Made by a program: the position numbers and the translations under genes
Shown: positions 35,636-44,310 of the stretch, in pieces
How the letters are laid out: each line of letters opens with the position of its first letter
Position numbering within the stretch: position 1 is the first letter of the stretch
Notes under the pieces: model-generated
What the model saw: only the letters and a program-made list of their open reading frames with translations
What the model was told of the DNA's origin: nothing
Databases searched by the model: none
Origin: Halorubrum salinarum
Lineage (GTDB): Archaea; Halobacteriota; Halobacteria; Halobacteriales; Haloferacaceae
NCBI RefSeq assembly: GCF_013267195.1
Contig: NZ_CP053941.1
Location: 930,001 to 994,000 of the forward strand
Length of the DNA stretch: 64,000 nt
Direction: 5' to 3'

Positions 35636-36148
35636 TCACGACCGCTCGCGACCGGTCACGGACGCCCGGCCCGCGAGCCGGTCCGAACTTCCGCTGGCGT
35701 CGTCGCCCGCCGCCCCCTCAGCGGCGTCGCCCCGCGCTCCCGCCGGGCGGACCGCGAACCCGAGGCGCTCGTAGAACCCCCGCAGGTCGGCGTCGAACGT
35801 CGCGGTGACGGCCGCGACCGCGGGGTCAGACGCGCCCCGGTCGAGCGCGGCCGCGACGAGCGCGGCGCCGATCCCTTCCCCTCGGCGCGCCCGCCTGACC
35901 GCGACGGCGTCGACGTGGAGTCGGTCCGGGTCGGGTCGCACGGCGACCAGCGCGCCGACGACTCCGCCGGTCCGGGCGGAGCGGGCGACGAGCGCGTCGC
36001 CCGCGTCGATCCGGTCGTCGACGGTCGCCGCGTCGGTCGAGAGCATCGCGGCGTCGAGGACCCGGAGGACGTCGAGGCGGTCGCCGGGCGTCGCCGGCTC
36101 GACGGTCACGTCCGCGGGCGGGTCGGGGCGGGCCTCCTCGGCGGTCAC
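35636..36148 (-). CDS. GNAT family N-acetyltransferase
   Basis: Acetyl-CoA-dependent acyltransferase of 170 residues. The GNAT core has VGALVAVRPDPDRLHVDAVAVRRARRGEGIGAALVAAALDRG, where RxGxGxA-like RRGEGIGAAL binds acetyl-CoA, and the terminal FYERLGFAVRP motif. A poorly ordered C-terminal tail of about 35 residues follows. Substrate unknown. The GTG start overlaps the stop of the SAMP2-like gene (GTGA), so the two are translationally coupled; the enzyme might act on the same pathway, but this is speculation. Confidence 0.85.
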   Translation of the reverse strand: MTAEEARPDPPADVTVEPATPGDRLDVLRVLDAAMLSTDAATVDDRIDAGDALVARSARTGGVVGALVAVRPDPDRLHVDAVAVRRARRGEGIGAALVAAALDRGASDPAVAAVTATFDADLRGFYERLGFAVRPAGARGDAAEGAAGDDASGSSDRLAGRASVTGRERS

Positions 36149-36366
36149 GGCGGGGCGCTCGCGCCCGTCCCGCCCTTGATCAGCCGCAGGACCCGCACCT
36201 CCGGGGCGTCGACGACGCGGTCGCCCGGGACCGGCGAGCCGTCGACCAGCGCGGACGCCTCCTGCGGGTGGTAGCCCGCCTCGCGGATCAGGTCGTCGTA
36301 CGTCGCGTCGGCAGCGAGGCTGTACTCGGCGGTCCCCTCGCCGACGACCTCGACGGTCACGTCCAT
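36145..36366 (-). CDS. samp2: SAMP2-like ubiquitin-like small archaeal modifier with C-terminal extension
   Basis: A 73-residue beta-grasp protein (MDVTVEVVGEGTAEYSL ... VRVLRLIKGG). The N-terminus and the LRLIKGG end match, from memory, the haloarchaeal SAMP2 modifier, which is joined to lysines and also serves tRNA thiolation after adenylation of its C-terminal Gly by UbaA. Here Gly65-Gly66 are not terminal: seven residues, TGASAPP, follow before a stop that overlaps the GTG of the GNAT gene. Use as a modifier would require trimming, for example by a JAMM/MPN+ protease. A sequencing error or a truly different tail are alternatives. Confidence 0.85.
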   Translation of the reverse strand: MDVTVEVVGEGTAEYSLAADATYDDLIREAGYHPQEASALVDGSPVPGDRVVDAPEVRVLRLIKGGTGASAPP

Positions 36367-36418
36367 GGGCGCGGTAGCGGGCGCGGCGGCGTCAATCGCA
36401 CGGTTCCGGCGGCTCGGC

Positions 36419-36733
36419 TCAGCCGTCGGCCGGCTCGCGGACGTTCCACGTGTAGAGGAACCACGCGACCGCGGCGCCGACGGCGACCGCCGCCAGCGCG
36501 CCGGGCCGCGGGACCGCGCCGGTCCACGCGTCGACGACGAGGAGGCCGGTCGCGGCCGCGGCGACGACGAGCACGCGCGCCGCGTCGCGGGCGAGCGCCG
36601 CCTCGCGCTCTGGCGGTAGGTCGCCGTCGTAGCCGGCGATCAGGTCGGCCGCGTCGCCGCGGCGGATCGCCCACGCGAGAAGGAGACAGAACCCGCTGAC
36701 GTGGCCGATCAGGACGGTTTCGACGATCGCCAT
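36419..36733 (-). CDS. small membrane protein, DUF3784-like
   Basis: A 104-residue protein with about three hydrophobic segments (ETVLIGHVSGFCLLLAWAI; LVVAAAATGLLVVDAW; ALAAVAVGAAVAWFLYTW) and a soluble loop GDAADLIAGYDGDLPPERE. The LIAGY motif followed by acidic residues recalls DUF3784 membrane proteins; function unknown. It sits between gatB and the SAMP2-like gene on the same strand. Confidence 0.72.
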   Translation of the reverse strand: MAIVETVLIGHVSGFCLLLAWAIRRGDAADLIAGYDGDLPPEREAALARDAARVLVVAAAATGLLVVDAWTGAVPRPGALAAVAVGAAVAWFLYTWNVREPADG

Positions 36734-36761
36734 GGTTGCTCTCGGTCGCGTCGGCCGCGGC

Positions 36762-38249
36762 TCAGCCGTCCAGCTCCTCGCGGAGCAGGCCGTTCACCTG
36801 GCCGGGGTCGGCGCTGCCGCCGGTCGCCTGCATCACCTGCCCGACGAGGAAGTTGATCGCGCCCTCGTCGCCGTCGTGGTAGTCAGCGACCGCGTCGGGG
36901 TTCTCGTCGATGGCGGCCGCGACCGCGGCCTCGACCTCGCCGCTCTCGGCCTTGCCGAGGTCCTCGCGCTCGATGATCGTCTCGGGGTCGTCGCCCTCGT
37001 CGAGCATCTCGCGGAGGACGGTCTCCTCGGCGTTCTTCACGGTCAGCTCGTCGGCGGCGACGAGCTCGATCAGGCGCGTGAACTCGTCGAGCCGGCCCTC
37101 GACGTCGGTGATCGCCATCTCGCGGTAGTTGAGCTCGCCGAGTAAGTTGTCGGCGACCCACGTCGCCGCGAGGTCGGGGTCGAACTCGCTGGCCACGTCC
37201 TCGAAGAAGTCCGCGACCGCCTTCGTGGAGGTGAGCTTCGAGGCCGCCTCGCGGTCGAGCCCGTACTCGTCGCGGAAGCGCTCGCGGCGGGCGTCGGGGA
37301 GCTCCGGGATCGCGATCTGCTCTTTCCAGTCGGCCACCTCCAGCGCGGGGAGGTCGCCCTCGCGGAAGTAGCGGTAGTCCTTCTCGGCCTCCTTCGAGCG
37401 CATGCCGACGGTGACGCCGCGGTCCTCGTCCCAGTGGCGGGTCTCCTGTTCGATCTCGCGGCCGCGGCGGAGGACGTTCTCCTGGCGGGTGACCTCGTAG
37501 GCGAGCGCCTGCTCCGCGCCCTTGTGGCTGGAGATGTTCTTCACCTCGGCGCGGTTCACGTCGTCGAGCGCGTCCGCGTCGATCGTCCCGTCGTCGGCGA
37601 CGTGTTCGGCGGGGACTAAGGAGACGTTGGCGTCGACGCGCAGGCTCCCGTCGCGGCCGGGGTCGAACACGCCGAGGTACTCCAAGACCTCCTCCAGCTT
37701 CGCGAGGAACGCCCGCGTCTCGGCCGGCGAGCGGAAGTCCGGCTCCGTGACGATCTCCATGAGGGGAGTGCCGGCGCGGTTGTAGTTGACGAGGGTGTGG
37801 CTCGCCGACTCGATGGAGCCGCCGGCGTGCTGGAGGCTGCCGGGGTCCTCTTCGAGGTGCGCGCGGGTGATCCCGATGGTGCGCGGGTCGCCGTCGACGC
37901 GGACCTCCAGTTCGCCCTCGGCGCAGATCGGCGCGTCGTACTGGGTGAGCTGGAAGTTCTTCGGGAGGTCGGGGTAGTAGTAGTTCTTCCGGTGGAACGT
38001 GGTCGTCTCGGGGATGTCGGCGTCGATCGCCTTCCCGACCTTCACGGCGGCCTCGACGGCGGCCTCGTTGAGGACGGGGAGCGCGCCCGGCAGCCCGAGG
38101 CAGGTCGGGCAGGTGCGCGTGTTCGGCGCCTCGTCCTCGGCGGGCTCCGTCGAGCAGCCGCAGAAGATCTTCGTGTCGGTCTCGAGCTGGACGTGGACCT
38201 CCAGCCCGATCACGACTGTCCGGTCCGCCGTCGCGGCCTGCGTGCTCAT
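36762..38249 (-). CDS. gatB: aspartyl/glutamyl-tRNA(Asn/Gln) amidotransferase subunit B
   Basis: Kinase/transamidase subunit of GatCAB, which converts mischarged Asp-tRNA(Asn) (and Glu-tRNA(Gln) in bacteria) to the amide. The 495-residue protein carries VIGLEVHVQLETDTKIFCGC, CPTCLGLPGALPVLN (a zinc-binding cysteine pattern with the preceding FCGC), RKNYYYPDLPKNFQLTQYD, EEDPGSLQHAGGSI and YNRAGTPLMEIVTEPD. The C-terminal Yqey-like helical tRNA-binding domain ends NFLVGQVMQATGGSADPGQVNGLL. The ATG at 38249 starts conserved sequence; gatA and gatC are not nearby. Confidence 0.96.
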   Translation of the reverse strand: MSTQAATADRTVVIGLEVHVQLETDTKIFCGCSTEPAEDEAPNTRTCPTCLGLPGALPVLNEAAVEAAVKVGKAIDADIPETTTFHRKNYYYPDLPKNFQLTQYDAPICAEGELEVRVDGDPRTIGITRAHLEEDPGSLQHAGGSIESASHTLVNYNRAGTPLMEIVTEPDFRSPAETRAFLAKLEEVLEYLGVFDPGRDGSLRVDANVSLVPAEHVADDGTIDADALDDVNRAEVKNISSHKGAEQALAYEVTRQENVLRRGREIEQETRHWDEDRGVTVGMRSKEAEKDYRYFREGDLPALEVADWKEQIAIPELPDARRERFRDEYGLDREAASKLTSTKAVADFFEDVASEFDPDLAATWVADNLLGELNYREMAITDVEGRLDEFTRLIELVAADELTVKNAEETVLREMLDEGDDPETIIEREDLGKAESGEVEAAVAAAIDENPDAVADYHDGDEGAINFLVGQVMQATGGSADPGQVNGLLREELDG

Positions 38250-38562
38250 TACCGGAGCGTTGTGAGCGGGCCGCCTAAATCGTGTCGGGACCGTCGCCGC
38301 CGACGCGGACCGGTCGGCCGCGGTCGCGACGCCGCGAGGCACCGCCGCTATCGATTCCGAAAACGCGGAGGGAACGATTATGTGGGGGACGTTCGTAGCA
38401 GAGCCGATGACCGACGCGACGAGCCGGGAGGGTACCGAGCCGAACGGGGGCGGCGAGTCGACCGTCTCCCCGGCCCGGCGACGAGAGGCGAGAGGGCCGC
38501 GGCCGAGATGACGGCCGCCGACCGCCCCCGCCGCGGACGACCGCGACGCACGCCCCCAACAG
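38250..38562. other. divergent intergenic region, gatB / large histidine kinase
   Basis: No gene is firmly supported. A TATA-like GATTATGTG lies near 38376. Two short frames chained by ATGA overlaps (38407-38511, 34 residues, and 38508-38573, 21 residues) are basic, low-complexity and end in or near the kinase start. They may be leader peptides or chance frames. Confidence 0.4.
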
Positions 38563-41500
38563 ATGCCCGGTGAGTCGACCCTTCACCTCGGGGAGCCGGT
38601 CGACGCCGCGTGGGGGGCCCTCCCGGAGGGGACCCGGACGGTCCCGCACGGCGGCCGGGAGAGCGACGGCGACGGCGTCGGGTGCCCGGACGCGGTGATC
38701 GTCCGGCTGCGCGACGGGGCGGCGGGCGAGCGCGGCCGCGCCGTGCGGGACCGCCTGCGGGCGGTCCGCGACCGCTACCCCGACGCGACGACGCTCGCGT
38801 ACACCGTCGAAGACGACCCGGACGCGGCGATCGACGCGAGCCGGATCGGGGTCGAGTACGCCTCCGGGCGCCGGCTGGCGGCCGACGGCGAGACGCTCGC
38901 GGACCGCCTCGGCGCCGGGAGCGAGGACCGTCGACCCGACGACACGCTGCGTCGGGAGCGCGAGGCCGCCCTGGAACCGTTCATTCGGATCGTCTCGGAC
39001 CGGACCACCGACCTCGACGAGAAGCTCGACGAGCTGTTGGCGCTGGGCCGCGACCGGCTCGACCTCTCCATCGGCTACTCCTCGCGGGTCGAGGGCGACC
39101 GCATCGAACTCCGACAGTACAGCGACGGGACCGGGACGGTGGCGTCGCTCGCCGAGGACGCGCTCGACGACGACGGGACGCTGCCGCTGGACCTGACCTA
39201 CTGCAAGCGGACGGTCCGGAGCGACGACGTGGTCGCGTTCACCGACCCCGAGGCCGCGGGCCTCGGCGACGACCCGTCCTACGAGGCGTTCGGCTTCGGC
39301 AGCTACGTCGGCGGCCGTGTCGTCGTCGACGGCGAGACGTTCGGGACGCTCTGTTTCCTCGACCCGGAGCGACGCGACCGACCGTTCGACGAGCGCGAGC
39401 GGCTGTTCGTCGAGCTGCTCGCAGACTGGCTGGGGCGGGCGCTCGAACGGCGGGTCGCCCGCGAGGAGCGCGAGGCGGCCGTCGACCGATTCGAGGAGAC
39501 CCTCGAACGGATCGACGACGCCTTCTTCGCGCTCGACGACGACTGGCGGTTCACCTACGTCAACGAGCGGGCCGCGGCGCTGTTAGAGCGCGAGCCGGAC
39601 GAGCTGCTCGGCGCCGACGTCTGGGCGGAGTTCCCGGCGGCGATAGGCGAGGAGTACGAGACGAACTACCGGCGGGCGATGGAGACGCAGGAGTCCGTCT
39701 CCTTCGAGAGCTACTACGAGCCGCTGGACCTGTGGACCGAGGTGACCGCGTATCCCTCGCCCGACGGGCTCTCCGTGTTCTTCGCGGACATCACGGACCG
39801 GAAGCGCCGCGAGCGGATCCTCGAACGGCTCCTCGGCACCGTGGAGGGCATCCAGCGGGCCGACGGGAGGGAGGCCGTCGCGGACCGGCTGATCGAGGCC
39901 GCCGACGAGGTGCTGGGCTACGAGATCAGCGGCGTGCGGCTGTACGACGCCGACGCGGACCGGCTCCGGCTGGTCGCGACGAGCGACGGGGTCGGCGACC
40001 GGTTCGCCGACAGCCGCGGGCCGCGTCGTCCCGGCGAGGGGTTCACCGGCGGGGTGTTCGAGGCGGGCGACCCGCGGGTGATGGACGACATCGAGGCGCT
40101 CGGCGACGGGCGCTCGTACCACGGGATGCGCTCCGTCGCGGCGGTCCCGCTCGGCGCTCACGGCGTGGTCATCGTCGGCGCCGTCGAACCGGACGCCTTC
40201 GGCGAGGACGACGTCGCCGTGCTCGAACTGCTGGCGACGAACGCGGTCGCGGCGATGGACGCCGCGGACCGCCGCCGCCGGCTCCGGACCTACGAGGACG
40301 CGCTGAAGAACGTCGACGACATGGTGTGCGTGCTCGACGGCGACGGCGCCGTCACGTACGCCACCGCGCCGTTCGTCGCGTGGTTCGGGGCCGACGACCG
40401 CGACGAGGTCGTCGGGGAGCGGCTCGACGCGCTCGTCGACGCGGCCGACGCGCCGCTGGTGGCCGACGCGGTCGGGGCGCTCACCGACTCGACGGCCGAC
40501 GCCGGCGGGGGTCCCGAGCCGGCCCGGACGATCGAACTGACCGCCGAGCGCGAGGGCGACCCGCGGCCGCGGCACGGCCAGTTGCGGCTGTCGCGGCTCT
40601 CCGACCACGGGGGCGGCGTCGTCGGGTCGCTGAGCGACACGACGGACCTCCGGCGGACGCAGACCGAGCTGTCGACGGAGCGTGACCGCTTCCGGCGGCT
40701 GTTCGACCGGATCCCCGACCCGGTGATGGAGGTCGTCTTGGAGGACGACGAGACGGTGATAGACGGGGTCAACCCCGCGTTCGAGCAGCAGTTCGGCGCG
40801 GACGAGGCGTCGCTCCGCGGCCGGACGATCGGCGCGTTGGACATCCAGGACGACCGGCTGGGGGACAGCGATCGCGGCGGCGACGAGGAGGCGGACCTCG
40901 ACGCGATGGTCCGCGAGCGCGGGTTCGCGACGCGCGAGGTCCGCCGGCAGACCGTGGACGGCCCGCGGGAGTTCCTCTTCCGCGGGTTCAGCTACGAGAC
41001 GGAGGGGACCCGTCGGGCGTTCGGGATCTACACGGACATCACCGACCGGAAGCGCCGCGAGCGGTACGTGCGGATCGTCAACCGGATCCTCAGACACAAC
41101 GTCCGGAACGAGCTGAACGTCGTGTTCGGCTTCGCCGGCGAGATCGCCGACCGCAGCGACGACGAGCAGGTCAGCGACTTCGCGGAGCGGATCGAGGCCA
41201 CGGGCAAGCGGCTGGCGGGCGTCGCCGACGGCGCCACCACGCTCCGCCGCGTCGTGGAGGAGGGGTACGTGACCGACCCGGACGCGGTCGACGTGGCCGA
41301 GGTCGTCGAGGCGGTCGCGTCGAAGCACGCGGCCGAGCGGCCCGACGCGCGGATCACCACCGACGTGCCGGCTGGGACCGCGGTGCGGGGCGACGACCGC
41401 CTCTCGGTCGCGGTCGACCACCTCGTGGAGAACGCCGTCGAGCACGGCGGGGACGCCCCGCGCGTCGCGGTGACCGCCGAGCGCGACCCGGACGACGGCG

Positions 41501-41757
41501 TCGTGGCAGTGCGCGTCGCCGACGACGGCCCCGGGATCGCGGCCGCGGTCCGGGACGTGATCACCGGCGACAGCGAGGTGACGCAGCTACAGCACAACAC
41601 CGGCGTCGGGCTGTGGATCGCCGCCTGGGTCGTGGAGGCGTACGGCGGCGAGATCCGGTTCGGCCCCGGGCTCGACGGCGAGGGGACGACGGTGACGCTC
41701 GTGCTCCCGGCGGCGGAGCGGAGCGGTCCCGGGCTCGACGGCGGGGACGAGCGGTAG
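38563..41757 (+). CDS. multi-domain PAS/GAF sensor histidine kinase (soluble)
   Basis: A 1064-residue cytosolic kinase. Order by eye: degenerate receiver-like N-terminus (residues about 40-115); GAF (about 130-305, with CKRTV and [18 protein letters not shown]); PAS (about 310-420, ending [12 protein letters not shown]); GAF (about 430-570); PAS (about 580-705); PAS (about 710-835, ending [11 protein letters not shown]); histidine phosphotransfer region with His845 in [15 protein letters not shown]; and an ATPase domain with [12 protein letters not shown] and VADDGPGIA. The RHNxRNE form of the H-box is common in haloarchaeal kinases. No membrane segment, so the signal is probably intracellular redox, light or a small molecule. 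Confidence 0.92.
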   Translation: MPGESTLHLGEPVDAAWGALPEGTRTVPHGGRESDGDGVGCPDAVIVRLRDGAAGERGRAVRDRLRAVRDRYPDATTLAYTVEDDPDAAIDASRIGVEYASGRRLAADGETLADRLGAGSEDRRPDDTLRREREAALEPFIRIVSDRTTDLDEKLDELLALGRDRLDLSIGYSSRVEGDRIELRQYSDGTGTVASLAEDALDDDGTLPLDLTYCKRTVRSDDVVAFTDPEAAGLGDDPSYEAFGFGSYVGGRVVVDGETFGTLCFLDPERRDRPFDERERLFVELLADWLGRALERRVAREEREAAVDRFEETLERIDDAFFALDDDWRFTYVNERAAALLEREPDELLGADVWAEFPAAIGEEYETNYRRAMETQESVSFESYYEPLDLWTEVTAYPSPDGLSVFFADITDRKRRERILERLLGTVEGIQRADGREAVADRLIEAADEVLGYEISGVRLYDADADRLRLVATSDGVGDRFADSRGPRRPGEGFTGGVFEAGDPRVMDDIEALGDGRSYHGMRSVAAVPLGAHGVVIVGAVEPDAFGEDDVAVLELLATNAVAAMDAADRRRRLRTYEDALKNVDDMVCVLDGDGAVTYATAPFVAWFGADDRDEVVGERLDALVDAADAPLVADAVGALTDSTADAGGGPEPARTIELTAEREGDPRPRHGQLRLSRLSDHGGGVVGSLSDTTDLRRTQTELSTERDRFRRLFDRIPDPVMEVVLEDDETVIDGVNPAFEQQFGADEASLRGRTIGALDIQDDRLGDSDRGGDEEADLDAMVRERGFATREVRRQTVDGPREFLFRGFSYETEGTRRAFGIYTDITDRKRRERYVRIVNRILRHNVRNELNVVFGFAGEIADRSDDEQVSDFAERIEATGKRLAGVADGATTLRRVVEEGYVTDPDAVDVAEVVEAVASKHAAERPDARITTDVPAGTAVRGDDRLSVAVDHLVENAVEHGGDAPRVAVTAERDPDDGVVAVRVADDGPGIAAAVRDVITGDSEVTQLQHNTGVGLWIAAWVVEAYGGEIRFGPGLDGEGTTVTLVLPAAERSGPGLDGGDER

Positions 41758-41779
41758 CCGCCCTCCGCGTTCCGACCCG

Positions 41780-41785
41780 TTTATT
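41780..41785 (+). promoter_or_regulatory. TATA-like box of pyrE
   Basis: TTTATT lies about 27 bases before the ATG at 41810, consistent with a leaderless transcript. Confidence 0.45.
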
Positions 41786-41809
41786 GTCGGCGGCGGTCCG
41801 TCTCCGTGT

Positions 41810-42358
41810 ATGACCGACGACGACCGACGACGCGAGCTGATCGCCGCGCTCACCGCGGCCGACGCCGTCCGGTTCGGCGAGTTCGAGCTGTCCCACGGCG
41901 GCACGAGCGACTACTACGTCGACAAGTACCTCTTCGAGACCGACCCGGACGCCCTGACGCTCGTCGCCGAGGCGTTCGCCGACCGGCTCGCCGAGACGGA
42001 CGCGAAGCTGGCGGGCGTCGCGCTCGGCGCGGTCCCGCTGGTGGCCGTCACGGCCGCGGAGCTCGGCCGCCCGTACGTCATCGCGCGCAAGCAGGCGAAG
42101 GAGTACGGGACGGGCAACCGGATCGAGGGCCGGCTCGACGACGGCGAAGAGGTCGTCGTGATCGAGGACATCGCCACGACGGGGCAGTCCGCGGTCGACG
42201 CGGTGGAGGCGCTCCGCGAGGCGGGCGCGACCGTGGACCGCGTGCTGGTCGTCGTCGACCGCGAGGAGGGCGCCGCGGAGCTGCTCGAAGAACACGACGC
42301 GGAGCTGGAGTCGCTGCTCACGGCGACGGAGCTGCTGGCGGAGCGGGACGCGGAGTAA
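41810..42358 (+). CDS. pyrE: orotate phosphoribosyltransferase
   Basis: Converts orotate and PRPP to OMP in pyrimidine synthesis. The 182-residue enzyme has the [19 protein letters not shown] segment, [26 protein letters not shown] (catalytic loop lysines) and the PRPP motif [22 protein letters not shown]. Length normal for archaeal PyrE. Convergent with moxR. Confidence 0.94.
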   Translation: MTDDDRRRELIAALTAADAVRFGEFELSHGGTSDYYVDKYLFETDPDALTLVAEAFADRLAETDAKLAGVALGAVPLVAVTAAELGRPYVIARKQAKEYGTGNRIEGRLDDGEEVVVIEDIATTGQSAVDAVEALREAGATVDRVLVVVDREEGAAELLEEHDAELESLLTATELLAERDAE

Positions 42359-42384
42359 CCTAGGCGCCGCGGCGCCGAGGCGCC

Positions 42385-43347
42385 TCAGGCCTCCGGCGGC
42401 TCGACCGTCGGCACCGCGACGCGGTCGAGCACGTCGGCGATCACGTCGCGCTCGTCGACGTCGTTGACGGCGGCGTCGGGCGTCAACACGAGCCGGTGGG
42501 CGAGCGTCGGCTCCGCGACCCGCTTCACGTCGTCCGGCGTGACGAACTCGCGGCCGGCGAGGACGGCGGCCGCGCGGGCGGTCTCGAAGAGCCGCTGGGT
42601 GCCGCGGGGGGAGACGCCAGCCTCGACGCGGCGGTCCTCGCGGGTCGCCCGCGCGAGCGCCGCCGCGTAGCGCAGCAGGTCGTCCTCGACGCGGACCGAC
42701 TCGGGGACCTCCCGCAGCGCCGCCACGGCGTCGGGGTCGAGCACGCGGTCGACGGTCGGCGACTGCTCGACGCGCCCGGCGCGGCGCCGGAGCAGCTCCA
42801 GCTCGCCGTCCTCGTCGGGGTAGCCGATGGAGGTCTTGATCGTGAAGCGGTCGAGCTGGGCCTCCGGCAGCGGGAACGCGCCCTCGCTCTCGACCGGGTT
42901 CTGGGTCGCGATGACGTAGAACGGGCTCGGCAGCTCGTGGGTGTCGCCGTCGACGGTCACCTGGCCCTCCTCCATCGCCTCCAGCAGCGCCGCCTGCGTC
43001 TTCGGCGGTGCGCGGTTGATCTCGTCGGCGAGGACGACGTTCGCGAAGATCGGCCCCGGCGAGAACGAGAAGGAGCCGTCGCGCTCGTCGAACACGTTGG
43101 TGCCGGTGACGTCGGCCGGGAGGAGGTCGGGGGTGAACTGGATCCGGGAGAACTCCAGGCCGAGCGCGGTCGCGAACGAGCGCGCAGAGAGGGTCTTGCC
43201 GGTGCCGGGCACGTCCTCCAGGAGGACGTGGCCGCGGGCGAGGATGCCGAGCGTGACGCGGTCGAGGAACTCGCGGTCGGCGACGACGGCGCCGCCGACC
43301 TCGTCGACGACGCGGGAGCAGGCGTCGGCCGCTTCGGGGACGTCCAT
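42385..43347 (-). CDS. MoxR family AAA+ ATPase
   Basis: A 320-residue AAA+ protein thought to act as a chaperone-like assembly factor. Walker A DVPGTGKTLSARSF, Walker B VVLADEINRAPPKTQAALLEAMEEGQVT, sensor region IATQNPVESEGAFPLPEAQLDRF, and the lid with VSPRGTQRLFETARAAA are typical of MoxR. The ATG at 43347 begins the conserved protein. The DUF58 and transglutaminase-like genes often found with moxR are absent here; its upstream neighbour is a tRNA gene and pyrE is convergent. Confidence 0.92.
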   Translation of the reverse strand: MDVPEAADACSRVVDEVGGAVVADREFLDRVTLGILARGHVLLEDVPGTGKTLSARSFATALGLEFSRIQFTPDLLPADVTGTNVFDERDGSFSFSPGPIFANVVLADEINRAPPKTQAALLEAMEEGQVTVDGDTHELPSPFYVIATQNPVESEGAFPLPEAQLDRFTIKTSIGYPDEDGELELLRRRAGRVEQSPTVDRVLDPDAVAALREVPESVRVEDDLLRYAAALARATREDRRVEAGVSPRGTQRLFETARAAAVLAGREFVTPDDVKRVAEPTLAHRLVLTPDAAVNDVDERDVIADVLDRVAVPTVEPPEA

Positions 43348-43505
43348 ACCGACCGCACGGGAGCCGGGCCGAAAAGCGTTGCCGGAACCGGAGACCGCGG
43401 GGGGACGGGGACGCCAGGACCCCGGCGCGGTCGGCGGCGATCGGGGCACCGCGCCGCGGGCGCGATCGAAACGCATAACAGCGGAACCGGCCAACCGGAG
43501 AGTGA

Positions 43506-43590
43506 GCCGAGGTAGCCTAGCCTGGCCAAGGCGGTAGATTCGAAATCTACTGTCCATTCGGACACCGGAGTTCAAATCTCCGCCTCGGCG
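43506..43590 (+). tRNA. tRNA-Ser (anticodon CGA)
   Basis: An 85-base class II tRNA. Acceptor arms GCCGAGG (43506-43512) and CCTCGGC (43583-43589) pair fully, with G at the discriminator position. The anticodon stem GTAGA/TCTAC encloses the loop TTCGAAA, giving anticodon CGA, which reads UCG serine codons. A long variable arm (TGTCC ATTC GGACA) and the T-arm GGAGTTCAAATCTCC complete it. No intron and no encoded CCA. Confidence 0.96.
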
Positions 43591-43682
43591 CTTCTCTCAG
43601 CCCAATTCGGCGAGCGACGGCGCCGTCACCTCAGAACCGAGCGGGACCGAGCGACCGCGCTACGCGGTCTCCGTCGACCGCG

Positions 43683-44306
43683 CTACGCGATCAGCGCCGC
43701 CGCGAGGAACATTCCGCCGGCGGCCGCGGGCGGGATGGTGAGGTTGTCGTCGACGGCGACGCCGCGGATGAGCGGCGGGAGTCCGTCGGCGATCGCGGCG
43801 GGGATCGCGCCGGCGAGCGCGACGATCACGCCGGGGTCGGGCCCGAACTCGGGGATCGCGTACGGGACGGCGATCCCGAAGCAGACGAACACCATCGCCG
43901 CCACCACCGAGAGGCGCTTCGGCTCCGTCGCCGCGTTCTCGCCGAGGCCGCCGCTTATCGGGTCGCCGACCGAGAGCATCCACATCGCGGGCACGGCGAA
44001 CACCGGCGCGAAGAGGAACGCGGTGCCCGCCATGCTCACCTGGTACAGCGCGTAGCCGGCGACGCTGTCGGACTCGTACTCCCTGACCAAGGCGTCGTAC
44101 AGCGGGTCGAGCGGGCCGACCGACCCCGAGAGTCGGAGCGTTTCGAGGACGGCCGCGACGGCGACGCTCACGAGGAGCAGCCGGCCGGTCGTCCGCCACG
44201 AGATCCAGCCCAGCAGGTACGGGACCGGGTAGAGGGTGCCGCTCGCGTGGACCAGCCGCCGCTCGAACTCCACGCGCTCGCGCCACGCCGCGGCCGGGAG
44301 CGTCAC
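43683..44306 (-). CDS. dolichol kinase / CTP-dependent polyprenol kinase-like membrane protein
   Basis: A 207-residue membrane protein with about six hydrophobic segments. It has the ERRLVHASGTLYPVPYLLG N-terminal motif (R-R-x-x-H type) and the SVGDPISGGLGENAA catalytic-type loop with an acidic glycine-rich motif, both seen in SEC59/dolichol kinases and related CTP-dependent kinases. It likely phosphorylates polyprenol for S-layer glycoprotein N-glycosylation; that role is inferred from the family. It lies 4 bases after glyS and is probably cotranscribed. Confidence 0.8.
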   Translation of the reverse strand: MTLPAAAWRERVEFERRLVHASGTLYPVPYLLGWISWRTTGRLLLVSVAVAAVLETLRLSGSVGPLDPLYDALVREYESDSVAGYALYQVSMAGTAFLFAPVFAVPAMWMLSVGDPISGGLGENAATEPKRLSVVAAMVFVCFGIAVPYAIPEFGPDPGVIVALAGAIPAAIADGLPPLIRGVAVDDNLTIPPAAAGGMFLAAALIA

Positions 44307-44310
44307 GCCC

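Noticed and set aside
42496-43515. Plus-strand open frame antisense to moxR
   Set aside because: Shadow of the well-conserved MoxR protein; no independent start or motif.
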